From positions 65,844,115 through 65,908,114 of the forward strand of contig CP092876.1 in assembly GCA_030710605.1 (NCBI GenBank): a DNA stretch of 64,000 nucleotides. Direction: 5' to 3'. Under the pieces are notes generated by a model, which ran no database searches, was not told the DNA's origin, and saw only the letters and a list, made by a program, of their open reading frames with translations. The position numbers were made by a program, and so were the translations under genes. Positions 10,934 to 21,290 of this stretch are shown here, in pieces. Source of the stretch: Cordylochernes scorpioides. Taxonomy: Eukaryota; Arthropoda; Arachnida; Pseudoscorpiones; Chernetidae. Position 1 is the stretch's first letter, and each line of letters starts with the position of its first letter.

Positions 10934-12083
10934 TTCCGGTTAACTGATGCAAAAGAGTATGATGTCTCTTATTACATGATTTGCAATTTTGCGTGCAGAC
11001 GCATGACGATACTCTATGGTTAGATCTTAGACAGTTGTAACATAGACGATTATCTTTTACAAATGTCCATCTTTCAGGTAACATCATACCATTAAACTTA
11101 GGACATTTTAACAAAAAATGTTCACCTTTACATAAGGCGCATGGCTTGACTCTGCTATCTATACTAGAGCCAGAGGCAAATGTTGCTTAATGAAATGTGT
11201 GGATTTATTCATTTTGTAGAATTGTTTTGAATTTTCTTTATTCTGAAAACTCCCGAGACTTCCAGCAAATCTTTCCAGGAAAGAAATCATTTTTTCATAC
11301 GATGGATATTCTTTCCCAAGCAAACTCATCTCCCATTCCTTTCTTATTGAACGATCAAGTTTTGATTGAATTATATGAATTAAAATCATATCTGATAAAT
11401 TATTACGTTCCAATCCGAGGATAGAGAAATTCTGAATGCTTTCGTTACAAGTGTCCAGGAGATCAAGTAAATCTTTAGTCGATTCTTGTTTTACATTTTT
11501 TAGATCATACAAATTTTGAATTTGTTTAAAAGCCAATTCACTTTTTTTCGAATCTATTGACCAAGGTTTGCCAGGCAATAGGATAATTTTCATCAGAAAA
11601 ATTGAACGCCCTAATAAGTCTAGCGGCATTTCCTTTTAGTGCAGAATTTAAATATTGAAGTTTTTGAAAATTTCCCAGTGTTGGATTTTGATCAATAGAT
11701 CTAATAAAAAATTCCTTAAAACTCAGCCAATCTGAAATATCACCACTAAAGGTGGGCAATTGAAATTTGGGAAGTTCTAAATTGGTTTCACCAGAAAATG
11801 TATTTTTATTTAAATTTCCCAGCGATCTATTTATTTTTATCAAAAAAGAATTGATTTTAGACTTTGCCTCAAAGGATACCTTAAATTTTTCTCCAGCATT
11901 AATGCCTTTATATTTTACTAATTTCACATATTGATTATCAAAGCTAGCTTTTAAATTTAACAAGTCTTCTTTATTTTGCATAAGTGCGTATTTATCATTG
12001 CCTTCTAAATTATATTCTACATCTGCTTTTATAAATTCTAAACTTTTAATCAGAGATTCAAAAATTAAGATTTCCGTTTCCAT
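10857..12083 (-). pseudogene. BEL/Pao gag, frameshifted
   Basis: Gag coat protein region of the outer element. The first frame (12083-11538, 181 codons) holds a DUF1759-type segment with LPKFQLPTFSGDISDW. Reading continues in another frame (11629-11159), then returns to the first frame for the zinc-knuckle part (11114-10857). That part has CYNCLRSNHRVSSC and CKSCNKRHHTLLH, the Cys/His clusters that bind RNA in BEL gags. The start ATG at 12083 lies about 100 bp inside the 5' LTR. At least two indels have broken the frame. Confidence 0.85.
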
Positions 12084-12161
12084 ATTTTAAAGATTAGTAT
12101 TCAAAACCTTACCTTTCTTTATTTCTATGGCTTCTAAGAACTTTCTATTTCTTCTACTTAT

Positions 12162-12179
12162 TTCCCGGGTTTCGGCACC
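12162..12179 (-). promoter_or_regulatory. primer-binding site complementary to tRNA-Phe 3' end
   Basis: On the minus strand a few bases inside the 5' LTR reads TGGTGCCGAAACCCGGGA. This is the complement of a tRNA ending in CCCGGGTTTCGGCA-CCA. Eukaryotic cytosolic tRNA-Phe starts GCCGAAA and pairs with exactly this acceptor strand. Priming of minus-strand cDNA by tRNA-Phe is inferred. Confidence 0.75.
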
Positions 12180-12185
12180 AAAAAA

Positions 12186-12447
12186 TGTTAGCACGTTTCC
12201 TTTGAAGTTTCTTCTAGAAAGAACGAGCTGACTCAATTCTATTCAATTCGATTTATTTCAAACAACAAAAGAGAATTACATTACGATTTAATGCGATTTA
12301 GTTGTATTTATAACACAAAAAAAAAAAACAGAAGAAGAAAAAAAAAAAACAAAAAAAAATATGATAAGTAACAATAAAATTCTATGAATATGAATTATAA
12401 TTAATTAATAAAATACAATAATAATAATAATTTAAAAAAACCTAACA
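12186..12447 (-). repeat. BEL/Pao 5' LTR (262 bp)
   Basis: Partner of 3450-3716. As the element lies on the minus strand, this right-hand copy is the upstream LTR. It is followed on the minus strand by the primer-binding site. Confidence 0.95.
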
Positions 12448-12452
12448 AGTAG

Positions 12453-13190
12453 TGTGTCGTTACAAACTTTAGCCAGGAACTATTCCCCATTGGTAATATG
12501 CCTATTGTCATGTGGTAATACCAAGTTAGTTTTATATTCAGCTCACGTCTTCTATTAGATCAGTTTTTAAATCAGAAACTAAGTCGTAGAATTGAGATAA
12601 GTTGACAGCTATTCTGTTCTCCTCATGCTCGGGGCTTAAGTTGTAAGAATTTAAAGATATATACGACATATCGTCTCATTCAGACTCGTCACGGAGTCCA
12701 AAGAGAGAAAAAAGAAAATAATATCAAGAGTATCACTAAATATAAAAATAAAAATCTCTACAGTATTGAATTTGAGACATAACAGCCTCTGAGTGACTTC
12801 TAATCACCATCTGTCACTATCTCTTTTGTACTTTGCACTTATTGTTAACGTTTCTGTCGAAATGCCGAACTAGTCGTACTATTGGATAATTGGCCAGTGA
12901 ATCATCTTGAAATATTCAACTTGTTAAATTGATAAGCATATGATACTATCTAATTCTTTCTGTAGCCGGCGATAATTGAGAACACTATCTTAATCTATGC
13001 AAATCTGGAAGAAAATGCTGTGGTTTTTACGCTCCGAGTATGTCTACTATTGATTTTGAGATACCTTTTCTGCATTATTCTCACTTTTAAGAGTTCACTT
13101 TTTTGAGATCTCGTGTGCTAGAAAAAATCTAACTACATTATAAATGAAGTTACATTAAGCACGGATTTTACTTATTTAATTAAAACAAAC
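12453..13190. other. AT-rich spacer
   Basis: No protein or RNA gene was recognised. Only short open frames are present. Confidence 0.4.
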
Positions 13191-13345
13191 TTTCTACTAT
13201 CCTTACTGCGATGAAAGTTATAGAAAGGAATTAGATTATCGATGGGGAACCCTTCCATCGGTTTCGCCATCAGACCGCTTTTAGAGCTCTAATACTGTAT
13301 TGGACGATTCTGTATCAAGCAATGCCCTTCCGCCAACAATAAAGA
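13190..13345. repeat. MITE-like repeat, family X (fragment)
   Basis: Contains CTACTATCCTTACTGCGATGAAA, a GGGGAACCCTTCC block and the GCCATCAGACCG block. Other family X copies lie at 15060, 25060, 46450, 47222, 48021, 49880 and 54570. The best preserved copy is 46450-46814. Confidence 0.6.
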
Positions 13346-13690
13346 CAAAGTCAGTTAGGCATGGATCCATCAAGTGATGAGCGACAACGATAGGCTATCA
13401 AATCTCACTAATGAAACTTTGTACCATTGTACCATTATTCATTAGTTTGGGCACTTTTCAGCATGCAAAAAAAATAACATTTTATTGTTTTTCATTCTTT
13501 TTGTGGCCATCATTTAAAAATACGACGTTGAAAAGTGTTAATGCTGACGATACTTTCAAATACGTACTAAATATAAAATGTAAAGACGAATTGTAACACG
13601 TGCTTATTTATTTTTTTAAATATTCAGCAAGCTTTCAAAATTTAATTATTCCCCAGTCTTACTGAATCAGCAAAAACGATGCTTTAAAAT
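13345..13690. other. AT-rich spacer, nothing recognised
   Basis: No supported gene. A 61-codon frame at 13411-13596 lacks homology and has the composition of random AT-rich sequence. Confidence 0.35.
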
Positions 13691-13862
13691 ATATTGTAAC
13701 AAAGTATTTATTATTTTATTAGCAGAGTATTATTTTTTATGTTTATATTTTGCTACTCTGTAAACTTCCCTCGTTGCTTTGTTTACCGTTCATAGTTTGT
13801 TCTTGCCTGAAATAAATTGTTGTCTCATCCTAAAGTTTGTCTTCCCTAATTTTCCACGTGAC
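13690..13862 (-). repeat. dispersed repeat, inverted copy of 43660-43830
   Basis: The reverse complement matches 43660-43830 over about 165 bp, including TAATAAATACTTTGTTAC-like sequence, CAAAATATAAACATAAAAAATAATAC and GGGAAGA / GAACAAACTATGA blocks. A short third piece lies at 44028-44084. Element class is unknown. Confidence 0.75.
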
Positions 13863-15055
13863 AATATCAAAATTCCAAAAAACAAATTTATGAATCTCTC
13901 AATATAAATACGATATCTGTCTGTGATGCACGGTTTCAACTCGGAAGCGGTTGGGAGTTGAGGTTTAATTTTTGGAGAATGATTATTCATGACTACAGTG
14001 GAGAAAGAAATACAAATTTTGAGGTTTATACTTCGAATATCCTTCGAATTACAAGCCAAAACTTGCCAAAAACAACCATTTCTAAAGATGAATCAAAGGC
14101 GTAATGCGCGAGCAGAAGCTCCATGTGCCCTTCCCGCTTTTTCAGTTTTCAAAGCTAACTTATTTATGAAAGAAGTATTTTTATTCTCTAATTCTGCAAA
14201 GTGTGTGTGTGTCTTTTTAGACACAGAGCGTCGGAATGGTTTTGGAATCCACGTTTTACAGTTGCAATTTAATAATACTTTGGAGTTACACGCGACAAAC
14301 ACAATTTAATATAAAGATTAAACTATTTGTTATCAATATATATAATAATTTGGTTGTTTTAAACATAAATAATTGATGTTGGTGTGTATGTTATATATTT
14401 TTGTGTAAACAATTGCAAATAACACATTTTTACTTCAAATATTTAATTCTCTAACTAAACATTAAAAAGAAATTAATATTGTCTATTTTGTAGATTGTGT
14501 GAGAATTGGACCAAGCCTAATATACTGACATCAATGCAGAAATACTAAAATTTGTGAAAATCCGCTTCCTTAACTTTACCAGATTCACCAACTGAGAAAA
14601 CTCTAAATTTTCTGACCCCTGCGGCATAAATTTAACTTTAATTCAGAGGCCACGATTTGCTCTTTACCCAACTCAGGCCTGGAGCATAGAAAACTTGGCT
14701 GTTACAGACTCTGCCTTCAGAAAACTTTCTGTTGACTTGTAGAGCGCTGTAAAGAAATACTTTATTAACACACTCTTGGATGAGGATGAATTCAAAACCT
14801 TGTGAATTTAACACAATCTATCACTTATGGGCACGCTTATTACTCTCAGTGTATAGCCGACTTAAAATAAACATGTGGCCTTTTATTATTTATAAATATT
14901 GATATGTGAATTATTATGATATCTTTATTCTATTATTATTAACAATTACCACCTTTCATTAAAATTTGTAATAAAATATGTTTTTTTTTTTTTGCCCATG
15001 TATTTCCTATGAGAAAAAGAATATATCTATAGATAGATCACATATCTATGTGTTG
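13862..15055. other. AT-rich spacer
   Basis: Short frames only, including a 106-codon plus-strand frame at 13989-14309. That frame overlaps an equally open antisense frame and shows no family motif. No structured RNA was recognised. Confidence 0.35.
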
Positions 15056-15059
15056 GAAA

Positions 15060-15195
15060 TGAAACTTCTAATGTCCTTACTGCGATGAAACAAATATATT
15101 GGGAGGGCTTGGCTCATCAGTGGTGAACCCTCTCAGCTATTCCGCCAAAATAGTCTCCAGACCGCACAACCATTGTATTGGATTATTCTCTATAT
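15060..15195. repeat. MITE-like repeat, family X (fragment)
   Basis: Carries CTTCTAATGTCCTTACTGCGATGAAA followed by GGGAGGGCTTGGCTCATCAG, TGGTGAACCCTCTCAGC and a CAGACCGCACAA block. Confidence 0.7.
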
Positions 15196-15599
15196 AACCT
15201 GCACATATACTAAGGAATGAAGCTTAAGAATGTTTAGGTTACCTATGGACATAAGCTTATTGGTATGTAGAGGTGTATACATATTATTACAAGACATTGC
15301 ATCAAGGAATGCTCTTCCATAAATATTGTTACATAGTATAAAGTTATTATTAGCAAATTACAGTCATAAATTCAATTGGCATCTATCGATAAAATTTGTA
15401 ATAATAATTCTTATTATTGATAAAAATATTAGAAAACGAATGGATGAAATAAATAATGTGTTCATCAAAAGCAGCCTTACTTGTACTATAGATGGGTAAT
15501 ACACACAAATAAGTTATATTGAAAGAAAGAGGTAGTTGGAAATAATGCATCCTTACTAATGAAAACATGAAAGAAAATGAGACAATACCTATCTTTGAG

Positions 15600-16060
15600 G
15601 AAAAAACTATGATGATATGCAAATCCAATCCTACCAATAAATACAAGTAGCTAAGCGAACTCTGGCACCTTGTTAGTGCAAGAGTCGAACTGTTCTCTAC
15701 ATATATGTATACATTTATACGCTTTTAGTTTTATTTACCAGTTGCAAACAAGACACGCTATATCCGATCTGGATAATTGCGCGTGAAACTATTTACAATA
15801 ATTGTAGTAGAGTAGGTAACATAATTATCGAAAAGAAAATAAACAATTAAGGAAAAGAGCATTGAATAAACATATACATTAAACAAATAAGCAACAACAT
15901 AAGCAGATAGAAGAAATCGCAAGGTAGTTATTTACAGTATGTTTATCAATGATGGAAGTTGATTTAATGAAGTTATCGCTTATAGTTGAAGGTAGTCAGT
16001 AGTTACCGATGATGGTTATCATGGCCTATTTCATATGTGCTTGGGAGAGCAGAAAACTCA
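15600..16060 (+). repeat. SINE-1 remnant, interrupted
   Basis: ATCCTACCAATAAATACAAG through GTTAGTGCAAGAGTCGAACTG (about 15628-15693) and GTTATCATGGCCT near 16015 match the tail of the SINE-1 copies at 48217 and 51700. The middle (about 15700-15980) is unrelated AT-rich sequence. The tRNA-like head is missing. Confidence 0.5.
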
Positions 16061-16500
16061 GTCTCGCGCTGTGTTCTTCAGTTCTGGTTAGTTTTGAGCT
16101 TCCCATTCCTTTTTAGAAAGTGACTGAACTCTATGTTCTTCCTCGGACACGCGAGAAAGTGGATTTTAAATTAATACTTCTTGGTACATAATAACTGAGC
16201 TGTATAGAAGAATGACAATAGCAATATATCATTGTATCATACTCTCTTATAAAAATAAATGATAGCATAATATTGGAGTTATAATTTTCTCTATATAGGG
16301 GCTGTATTAAAGATATATCTATGAAAATATTATTATTTAATGTAGTATTGAATTAATTACAGAAGACGGCCATCTTAGAACGTCTTTTCAGGTTCGAGAA
16401 ACTTTGCCTAATGTGGATTAAAACTGACTTAAGGGTCACTGGAACAAAATAAACGTTTGGGATCGAAGGGGTGAGTGACCATGCATGCTCTACTCTAGAA
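16060..16500. other. AT-rich spacer left of the Helitron
   Basis: No feature recognised. Base 16500 is the A of the A|T Helitron target. Confidence 0.4.
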
Positions 16501-16627
16501 TCCCTATATATATAAAAGTCAGTGTATGTATGTTTGTACACAATAAACGGTCTTTATTTAGTTAAAAAGAGACAATGACAAGTACAATCGGTAGTTCACA
16601 ATGAGAAAGCATCAAGATGTCGTCAAC

Positions 16628-16691
16628 CTAGTTGTTGCAGTTTCTCCGTCCATCTCCATGTCCTTCCACAGCGGAGGGGTTGTCTTCGCTC

Positions 16692-16740
<49 letters not shown>

Positions 16741-17995
16741 GGTAGACTTCATTTTTATCTTGTTTCTTGTTTTCTTGATGTTTGATGTCGTCTTCTTGAG
16801 ACGCCTTGAGCGGTCTTTTAAATATCGCAGGTAGTGAACTGTCACTAGAAGACGTTTCTCTAAGTATAGTTAGTATAAGCCTCATTTTACCCACTTTGTC
16901 ATTTATGGTTTTTCTCTGGTCAGTATCAAGGTCGTCGAAGGTTCTGGACTTAATCTCTTCCCATTTCTCGAGGTAGCGGGAGATCTTGGTATCCAGGTCA
17001 GGATGTATTTCTAGCTGCTGTTGGACTTTGGTCTGTCTAGATAATCCAGCCCTCTTGTAAATCGTCGCAATGATCTTCTCTACTTCAGGATTGTCTCCTT
17101 TCTCGCATTCTATCAATTCATTCTGGAGCTGGGAGGAGTCCATCGACCATTCTTCGCACCTGGCAGATGTTTCGTCACTAAAATCAGTAGTCCCTGTGTC
17201 GGTCACCGATTCAGAATTTAGGTGAATGGCAGTTCCTCCGCCTGGGGGGATTGATCTTGTTCTTCCATCGGGACTCATCGCGGGCTGTGCCTTTTGAGAG
17301 AAAGTTTTGATTTCTCTCGCAGTGGGGATATCTCTCTCCGTTGGAGGTTGTTTCGGGGTTTGTGGCTGCGAAGTCGGACACAGGGCGTCAGCGAAGAATC
17401 TTGTCACTTTTTTCCTGATCTCGGGGTCGAATGGGCATCGCGTTCTTATGTGACCGTGCCGTCTGCAACCGGAACAGGTCACGTCTTCTCCTATAAAGAT
17501 TTTAAATGTTTGGTCCATATAATTAATGGAGATGACGGCGGGCATTGATGTATTTTCCTTGGTTTTAAAGACAACCTCCCTCCTTAGTGAGGAAAGATGT
17601 TTGAGGAGTGGATTCTCAGTGGGGAAGGGAATAGGCCTGATGCTAATCATGTGTCCGTATGGTTCGAGGGCCTTTTCAATGTCCTTATCCTGTATGAAGG
17701 ACAGGACGCCGGAGAGAATGTACTTCTTGGAGGTTCTGAAAAATAGCGAGGGAAGGATTACCTCGTTTCCGACTTTGAACCCTTTTGTTAGGAGCGATTC
17801 AGCCAGTTCTGTATTCGCGACGGAAACAATGGCTTGCCCATTTATTTTACCGATGGAGTGTATATTTTCGAAGCCTATTAGATGGGCAATTCCGATCAGG
17901 TGTTCTTCCGCCGTGGCGTCTTGAATCGCCTTAAATTGGATTGTAGCTTTAATAAGAGTTGCTTCTTCTTTCATAGGTTTTCCTTCTATTTTCAT
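16628..17995 (-). CDS. LINE ORF1/gag-like protein with CCHC knuckle and polyproline run
   Basis: A 455-codon open frame. Residues about 50-120 resemble an RNA-binding fold (AIVSVANTELAESLL ... IEKALEPYGHM). Residues 174-187 form a CCHC knuckle (CSGCRRHGHIRTRC). A Pro/Ser/Thr-rich linker follows, then a helical region (about 305-370) and a 15-residue proline run encoded by 46 consecutive C/G bases. This is the layout of ORF1 proteins of some arthropod non-LTR retrotransposons, which coat element RNA. No ORF2 follows. The gene lies inside Helitron ends, so it was either captured or the LINE piece inserted there. A 78-codon frame at 18185-17949 overlaps its start and may be the true N-terminus, separated by a frameshift. 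Confidence 0.6.
16694..16739 (+). repeat. homopolymer run of 46 G
   Basis: 46 consecutive G on the plus strand encode the proline run of the minus-strand ORF. Such a tract is unstable and often mis-sequenced, so its length and the frame downstream of it should be treated as uncertain. It could form G-quadruplexes. Confidence 0.95.
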
Positions 17996-18185
17996 CGAAC
18001 TTTTTGAGTTCTTCAGAGGTGAATCGTTTTCTCTGATTTTGCACGTTTATGATTTTTTCGTCATTTGTTGATTGGTGAGGTAATGATTCAGTAATGATGT
18101 GCGATTTTGATGGAAAATTTGAATTCCGAGTGATAGATGAAGATGCAGATGAAGATGAGGCAACGACCGGCTTGGCCGTTGCCAT
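17949..18185 (-). pseudogene. probable N-terminal part of the ORF1-like protein, in another frame
   Basis: A 78-codon frame (MATAKPVVASSS...) with serine-rich then charged composition overlaps the 455-codon ORF by 47 bp in a different frame. ORF1 proteins of this type often start with a low-complexity region, so one indel near 18000 may have split a single gene. It could also be an independent small upstream ORF. Confidence 0.45.
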
Positions 18186-19098
18186 GGCGATGATGCAAAG
18201 TTACAATTTGTAACTTTGCTAAGTTATGAAAAATAGGAAAATATAAAAATCGATGAAATTTTACGAAAGATGGCTTTAAATGATGCTTGAGTAAAGGCGA
18301 ATAAGATGATATTATTTAAATTTAAGTGAAGTTGATTTAAAGGGATTAAATAAGCGAAAAACGCGGAGCTCGTGCGACGCGTGGCCGCACGGTCGGCGTA
18401 TGTATGTATGTATGTATGTATGTGGGTATCTATGTCGGCTATACACGTCTTCAATACGTAACTAATCTGACTGAAATTTTAACAGTATATAGAGTAGAAT
18501 CTGGAAAAAACTTATAGTGAAAATTTCAGGTCTCTATCCCGAATATTCTTCGAGTTATTTGCAAATTGCGTTGCAAATTTGCCTTTTCGCTCGCAAGCAG
18601 CGCCTCTAGCGGTGAAGATGGGAGGTAATATCAGCTGACCTAATGTACATATAAAACGTGTTTTGACAGGACATAGAGAAAAATCTGGAAAAGATATTTA
18701 TCGGATTTTTAGCCAATAAAAAATAATGTTGACAGGTTCTGGGCAAAGATAGTTGTTTTTTTAGTCAGAAAATGATGATGACAATATTGCTGTATCATGT
18801 TTGATTATCAGATACAAAATTATATCGGGAAAAATTCCAAAAAGCAGAGACCACGGGTGAAGCCAGTTCATTTTTAGTGTGCAGGAACAAAATTTTAACA
18901 GAAAAACATTCATTCGAGCAAAAGACACAAAGCCAGATCATCTCTTTATAAAAATATCGCTTCTCTGACACAAAGTTTGGAGCGGGACGTTTTACAAGAG
19001 TGACATCCACGGCGCCAATTTATAATTGTAACGAATAGTATTTGAATAAAAACATTTAATCGGGTAAAACCTGGGCGTTGCCCGGGTCATTCGGCTAG

Positions 19099-19930
19099 TA
19101 ATTGATAAAAGCAATATGAAACAAAACAGAAGGTCTCTTTGTACTGTAGACCTTATGTCACCGGCTGTAGATACCGACCTGTAGATCTCTCCTCGGGGAT
19201 TTCAGGCAAATGTGATGTTCTAATAAACACATGGGAGAAATGTTGGAAACATCAAAGTTGCACAGTTACACCAACTCCTTGTTTTTTCAACTCCTTATTT
19301 TGTCTGTAAGGATTTCTATGTCCTTTAGTATATTTGGAAGACAGCTTTAAGAAAGATGTTGGAAAATAGTGTTGTGTTTTCGGTTAAACTACCTCTTCAT
19401 CTGGAGTCCTGGTCGCATTGCGTGGATCATCGACAACAGATGACACATTGGGCCTACCTCGACGGATTCCTTGCAGGGGTGAACCACCGACACGTCGCCC
19501 GAAGCTTCCTGAGCCCATGCAAGTTTCTGCACTCAGTTCTTGAGTTTTATAGAGTCAGATACCTTCTCACCTTGTCATAGACTATGACTAAAGGATGATA
19601 AGCTGCCTAGACCAAAATCTGCAGGCCAATCCCTATAAACTACTACCATTGACGGTGTCTCAATACAATTGTACATCACTTGCCTGTTAGTGACTTTTGA
19701 AATTTTTAAGCGCAAAATTTACTGATATTCTCTATCTTCTATACTGTTCAATGACAGAAATATTCTGATATGACATTGCATATAATACCGCAGCAATATA
19801 TACAACTTATTTTGCTTACTTTCAATTGAATATATATTGTATATTGAATGTTTTAATATTTAATATAGCTTCTAAATCAGATAATTCTCGAGAAAAGCAG
19901 CAATGAATTCTATTTAAATGGCAAATTTCA
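19099..19930. other. spacer without recognised genes
   Basis: A 74-codon plus frame at 19356-19580 has no recognised motif. The remainder is AT-rich. Confidence 0.35.
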
Positions 19931-20115
19931 CCTTTGTTCATGGTTATCGGAATTCAGACAATAACTCTGAAAGATATCACAGTGGCCTTTATTGAAGACA
20001 CACGAGATAACCAAGTGTGGACAAAATGCCTTGGTCTCCTTAAAAAAAAAAAAAGAAAAAAAAAACGACTGGCGATATTAAAGACTTGTTTTTATTTAAC
20101 AAGGATCATATTAAT
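19930..20115 (-). repeat. Tc1/mariner-type MITE fragment, family T
   Basis: GAATTCAGACAATAACTCTGAAAGATAT, CCTTTATTGAAGACACACGAGATAACCAAGTGTG and CGACTGGCGATATTAAAGAC-like blocks match the copy at 49626-49838, in the same direction. The terminal repeats are not intact here. An A-rich insert lies at about 20041-20065. Confidence 0.65.
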
Positions 20116-20374
20116 AAGTTAATACCTTCCTGTGACAACAGGCAACGCATTGCCCCATCGCCTTGGCACCCTGGCAGCCATTGTGACTGCTGTCCTCCGC
20201 AAGCTAACGTCTCATCCTCTGCAAACATCCTCTTTGGAATGGTCCAGAAAGGATACAACAAATTCGTTGCTGAAAACACCTTTAAATCTTCTTTTAAGAG
20301 AGTTTCGTCTATTTTCCGAAGAATTTTTCTGTTTAAATAAGATTCTATTCAAATATATATATATTTAAAAAAGA

Positions 20375-20455
20375 TGCATATATTGGATTTCTAATTATTT
20401 TTATTGTTCCAATATTTCGAGGGGCAACTCGCCTCTCTTTATCGAGGATGTTTGT
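20375..20455 (-). ncRNA. hammerhead-like motif at the Penelope element end (decayed)
   Basis: The minus strand shows UCGAUAA, then a strong hairpin (GAGAGGC-GAGUU-GCCCCUC, one bulge), then GAAA and UAUUGG. This is the layout of a hammerhead core, but the first box differs from CUGANGA, so self-cleavage is not expected. The same box order occurs in the foldback elements at 50169 and 52022. Confidence 0.45.
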
Positions 20456-20746
20456 GTTTTTCACTAGAACACGCGCGCACGCGTACACCACTCTCGTTCT
20501 ACAAGGCCAATGAAAGAACTGTATCTTTGACTCAACTATTGCCTTCAGTTTATATACAGCAAATAATTATATTTATATTTAATATTATATATTATTATTT
20601 TATCTATGGAAGATATAGAGATTTATATACAACACAGTGTAATTGTAAAAAATTGTGTTTACACATTAATTCTAAATTAAAAAATCTTTTAAAGCAAAAT
20701 AAATTATTAAATAAAAGGTATATACATAGTTATTTATAAATAATTA

Positions 20747-21290
20747 AGATATGAATTCTTTATAAATTTCTGGAAAATCAATTTTTCTGTTTATACTCTG
20801 TTTATCTTCGGCAGAAGCCCAACTTTCTAAAAACAGTCTACTATGCTTTTCTGTTATATTTTTGTATATAATTGTGGTCTGTTTGAAATCTGGTATATGG
20901 CTATTGTTTAGGGAGTGGTCTACTAGTAGGGATAATGGTTTGTAGTTTTTTAAAGCTGCTTTATGTTGATTGATACGATCTTTAAGTGATTTACCTGTTT
21001 CTCCAATGTATGTAGCTTGACATGTCTGGCAGGGAATTTTGTAAATTACATTGGTTGTATTTTCTTGGTTTGAAATATTTTTTGTATCTGAGTGGCGTAA
21101 GATTTGTCTTAGATTTTGTGCAGATTGATATGTTGTAATTATATTATATCTCTTTAAAATTCGGGCAATTCTCTCCGAACCGTAGCTATATGGAATAGAG
21201 CAATATCTTTTTTGAGACTGATCACGACTATTATTTGAAGGTATATCTCTCTGTTTATAAAAATGTTTTTCAATAATTTTTTTTTGGATA
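20747..21290 (-). pseudogene. GIY-YIG endonuclease domain of the Penelope-like element
   Basis: Continues the RT protein in the neighbouring frame without further stops to about 20747. It shows the PLE linker (YSYGSERIARILKRYN), NVIYKIPCQTCQATYIGETG (the GIY...YIG core with a Cys-x2-Cys between the two halves), KDRINQHKAAL (catalytic Arg region), and LVDHSLNNSHIPDF with the paired His typical of PLE zinc-containing endonucleases. The terminal Glu region is LFLESWAS. One base change in the A9 run would fuse it to the RT, so the break may be recent or a sequencing error. Confidence 0.88.

Larger units (their letters stand above)
3445..12452 (-). mobile_element. BEL/Pao LTR retrotransposon, full-length but dead, with a nested insertion
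   Basis: Two near-identical LTRs (3450-3716 and 12186-12447) beginning TGTTAG and ending CTAACA are flanked by a perfect 5-bp target duplication, AGTAG, at 3445-3449 and 12448-12452. On the minus strand, from right to left, lie a tRNA-Phe-type primer site, gag, zinc knuckles, aspartic protease, reverse transcriptase, RNase H and integrase. That is the BEL/Pao order, and 5-bp duplications are usual for the clade. Frameshifts and stops interrupt every domain. A second element (7335-10577) splits the protease/RT junction. Without that insert the element would be about 5.8 kb. Confidence 0.95.
16501..19098 (+). mobile_element. Helitron (non-autonomous), about 2.6 kb
   Basis: The left end is TCCCTATATATATAAAAGTC, the TC-start form of many animal Helitrons. 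The right end has a GC-rich hairpin (CCTGGGC-GTT-GCCCGGG at about 19069-19085), a short spacer and the terminal CTAG at 19095-19098. It lies between an A (16500) and a T (19099), as expected for insertion at AT without target duplication. No Rep/helicase is encoded. It contains a LINE ORF1-like gene on the minus strand. A second Helitron 3' end with very similar sequence lies at 47534. Confidence 0.8.

Noticed and set aside
13989..14309. 106-codon frame as a gene
   Set aside because: An equally open antisense frame overlaps it and no family is recognisable.
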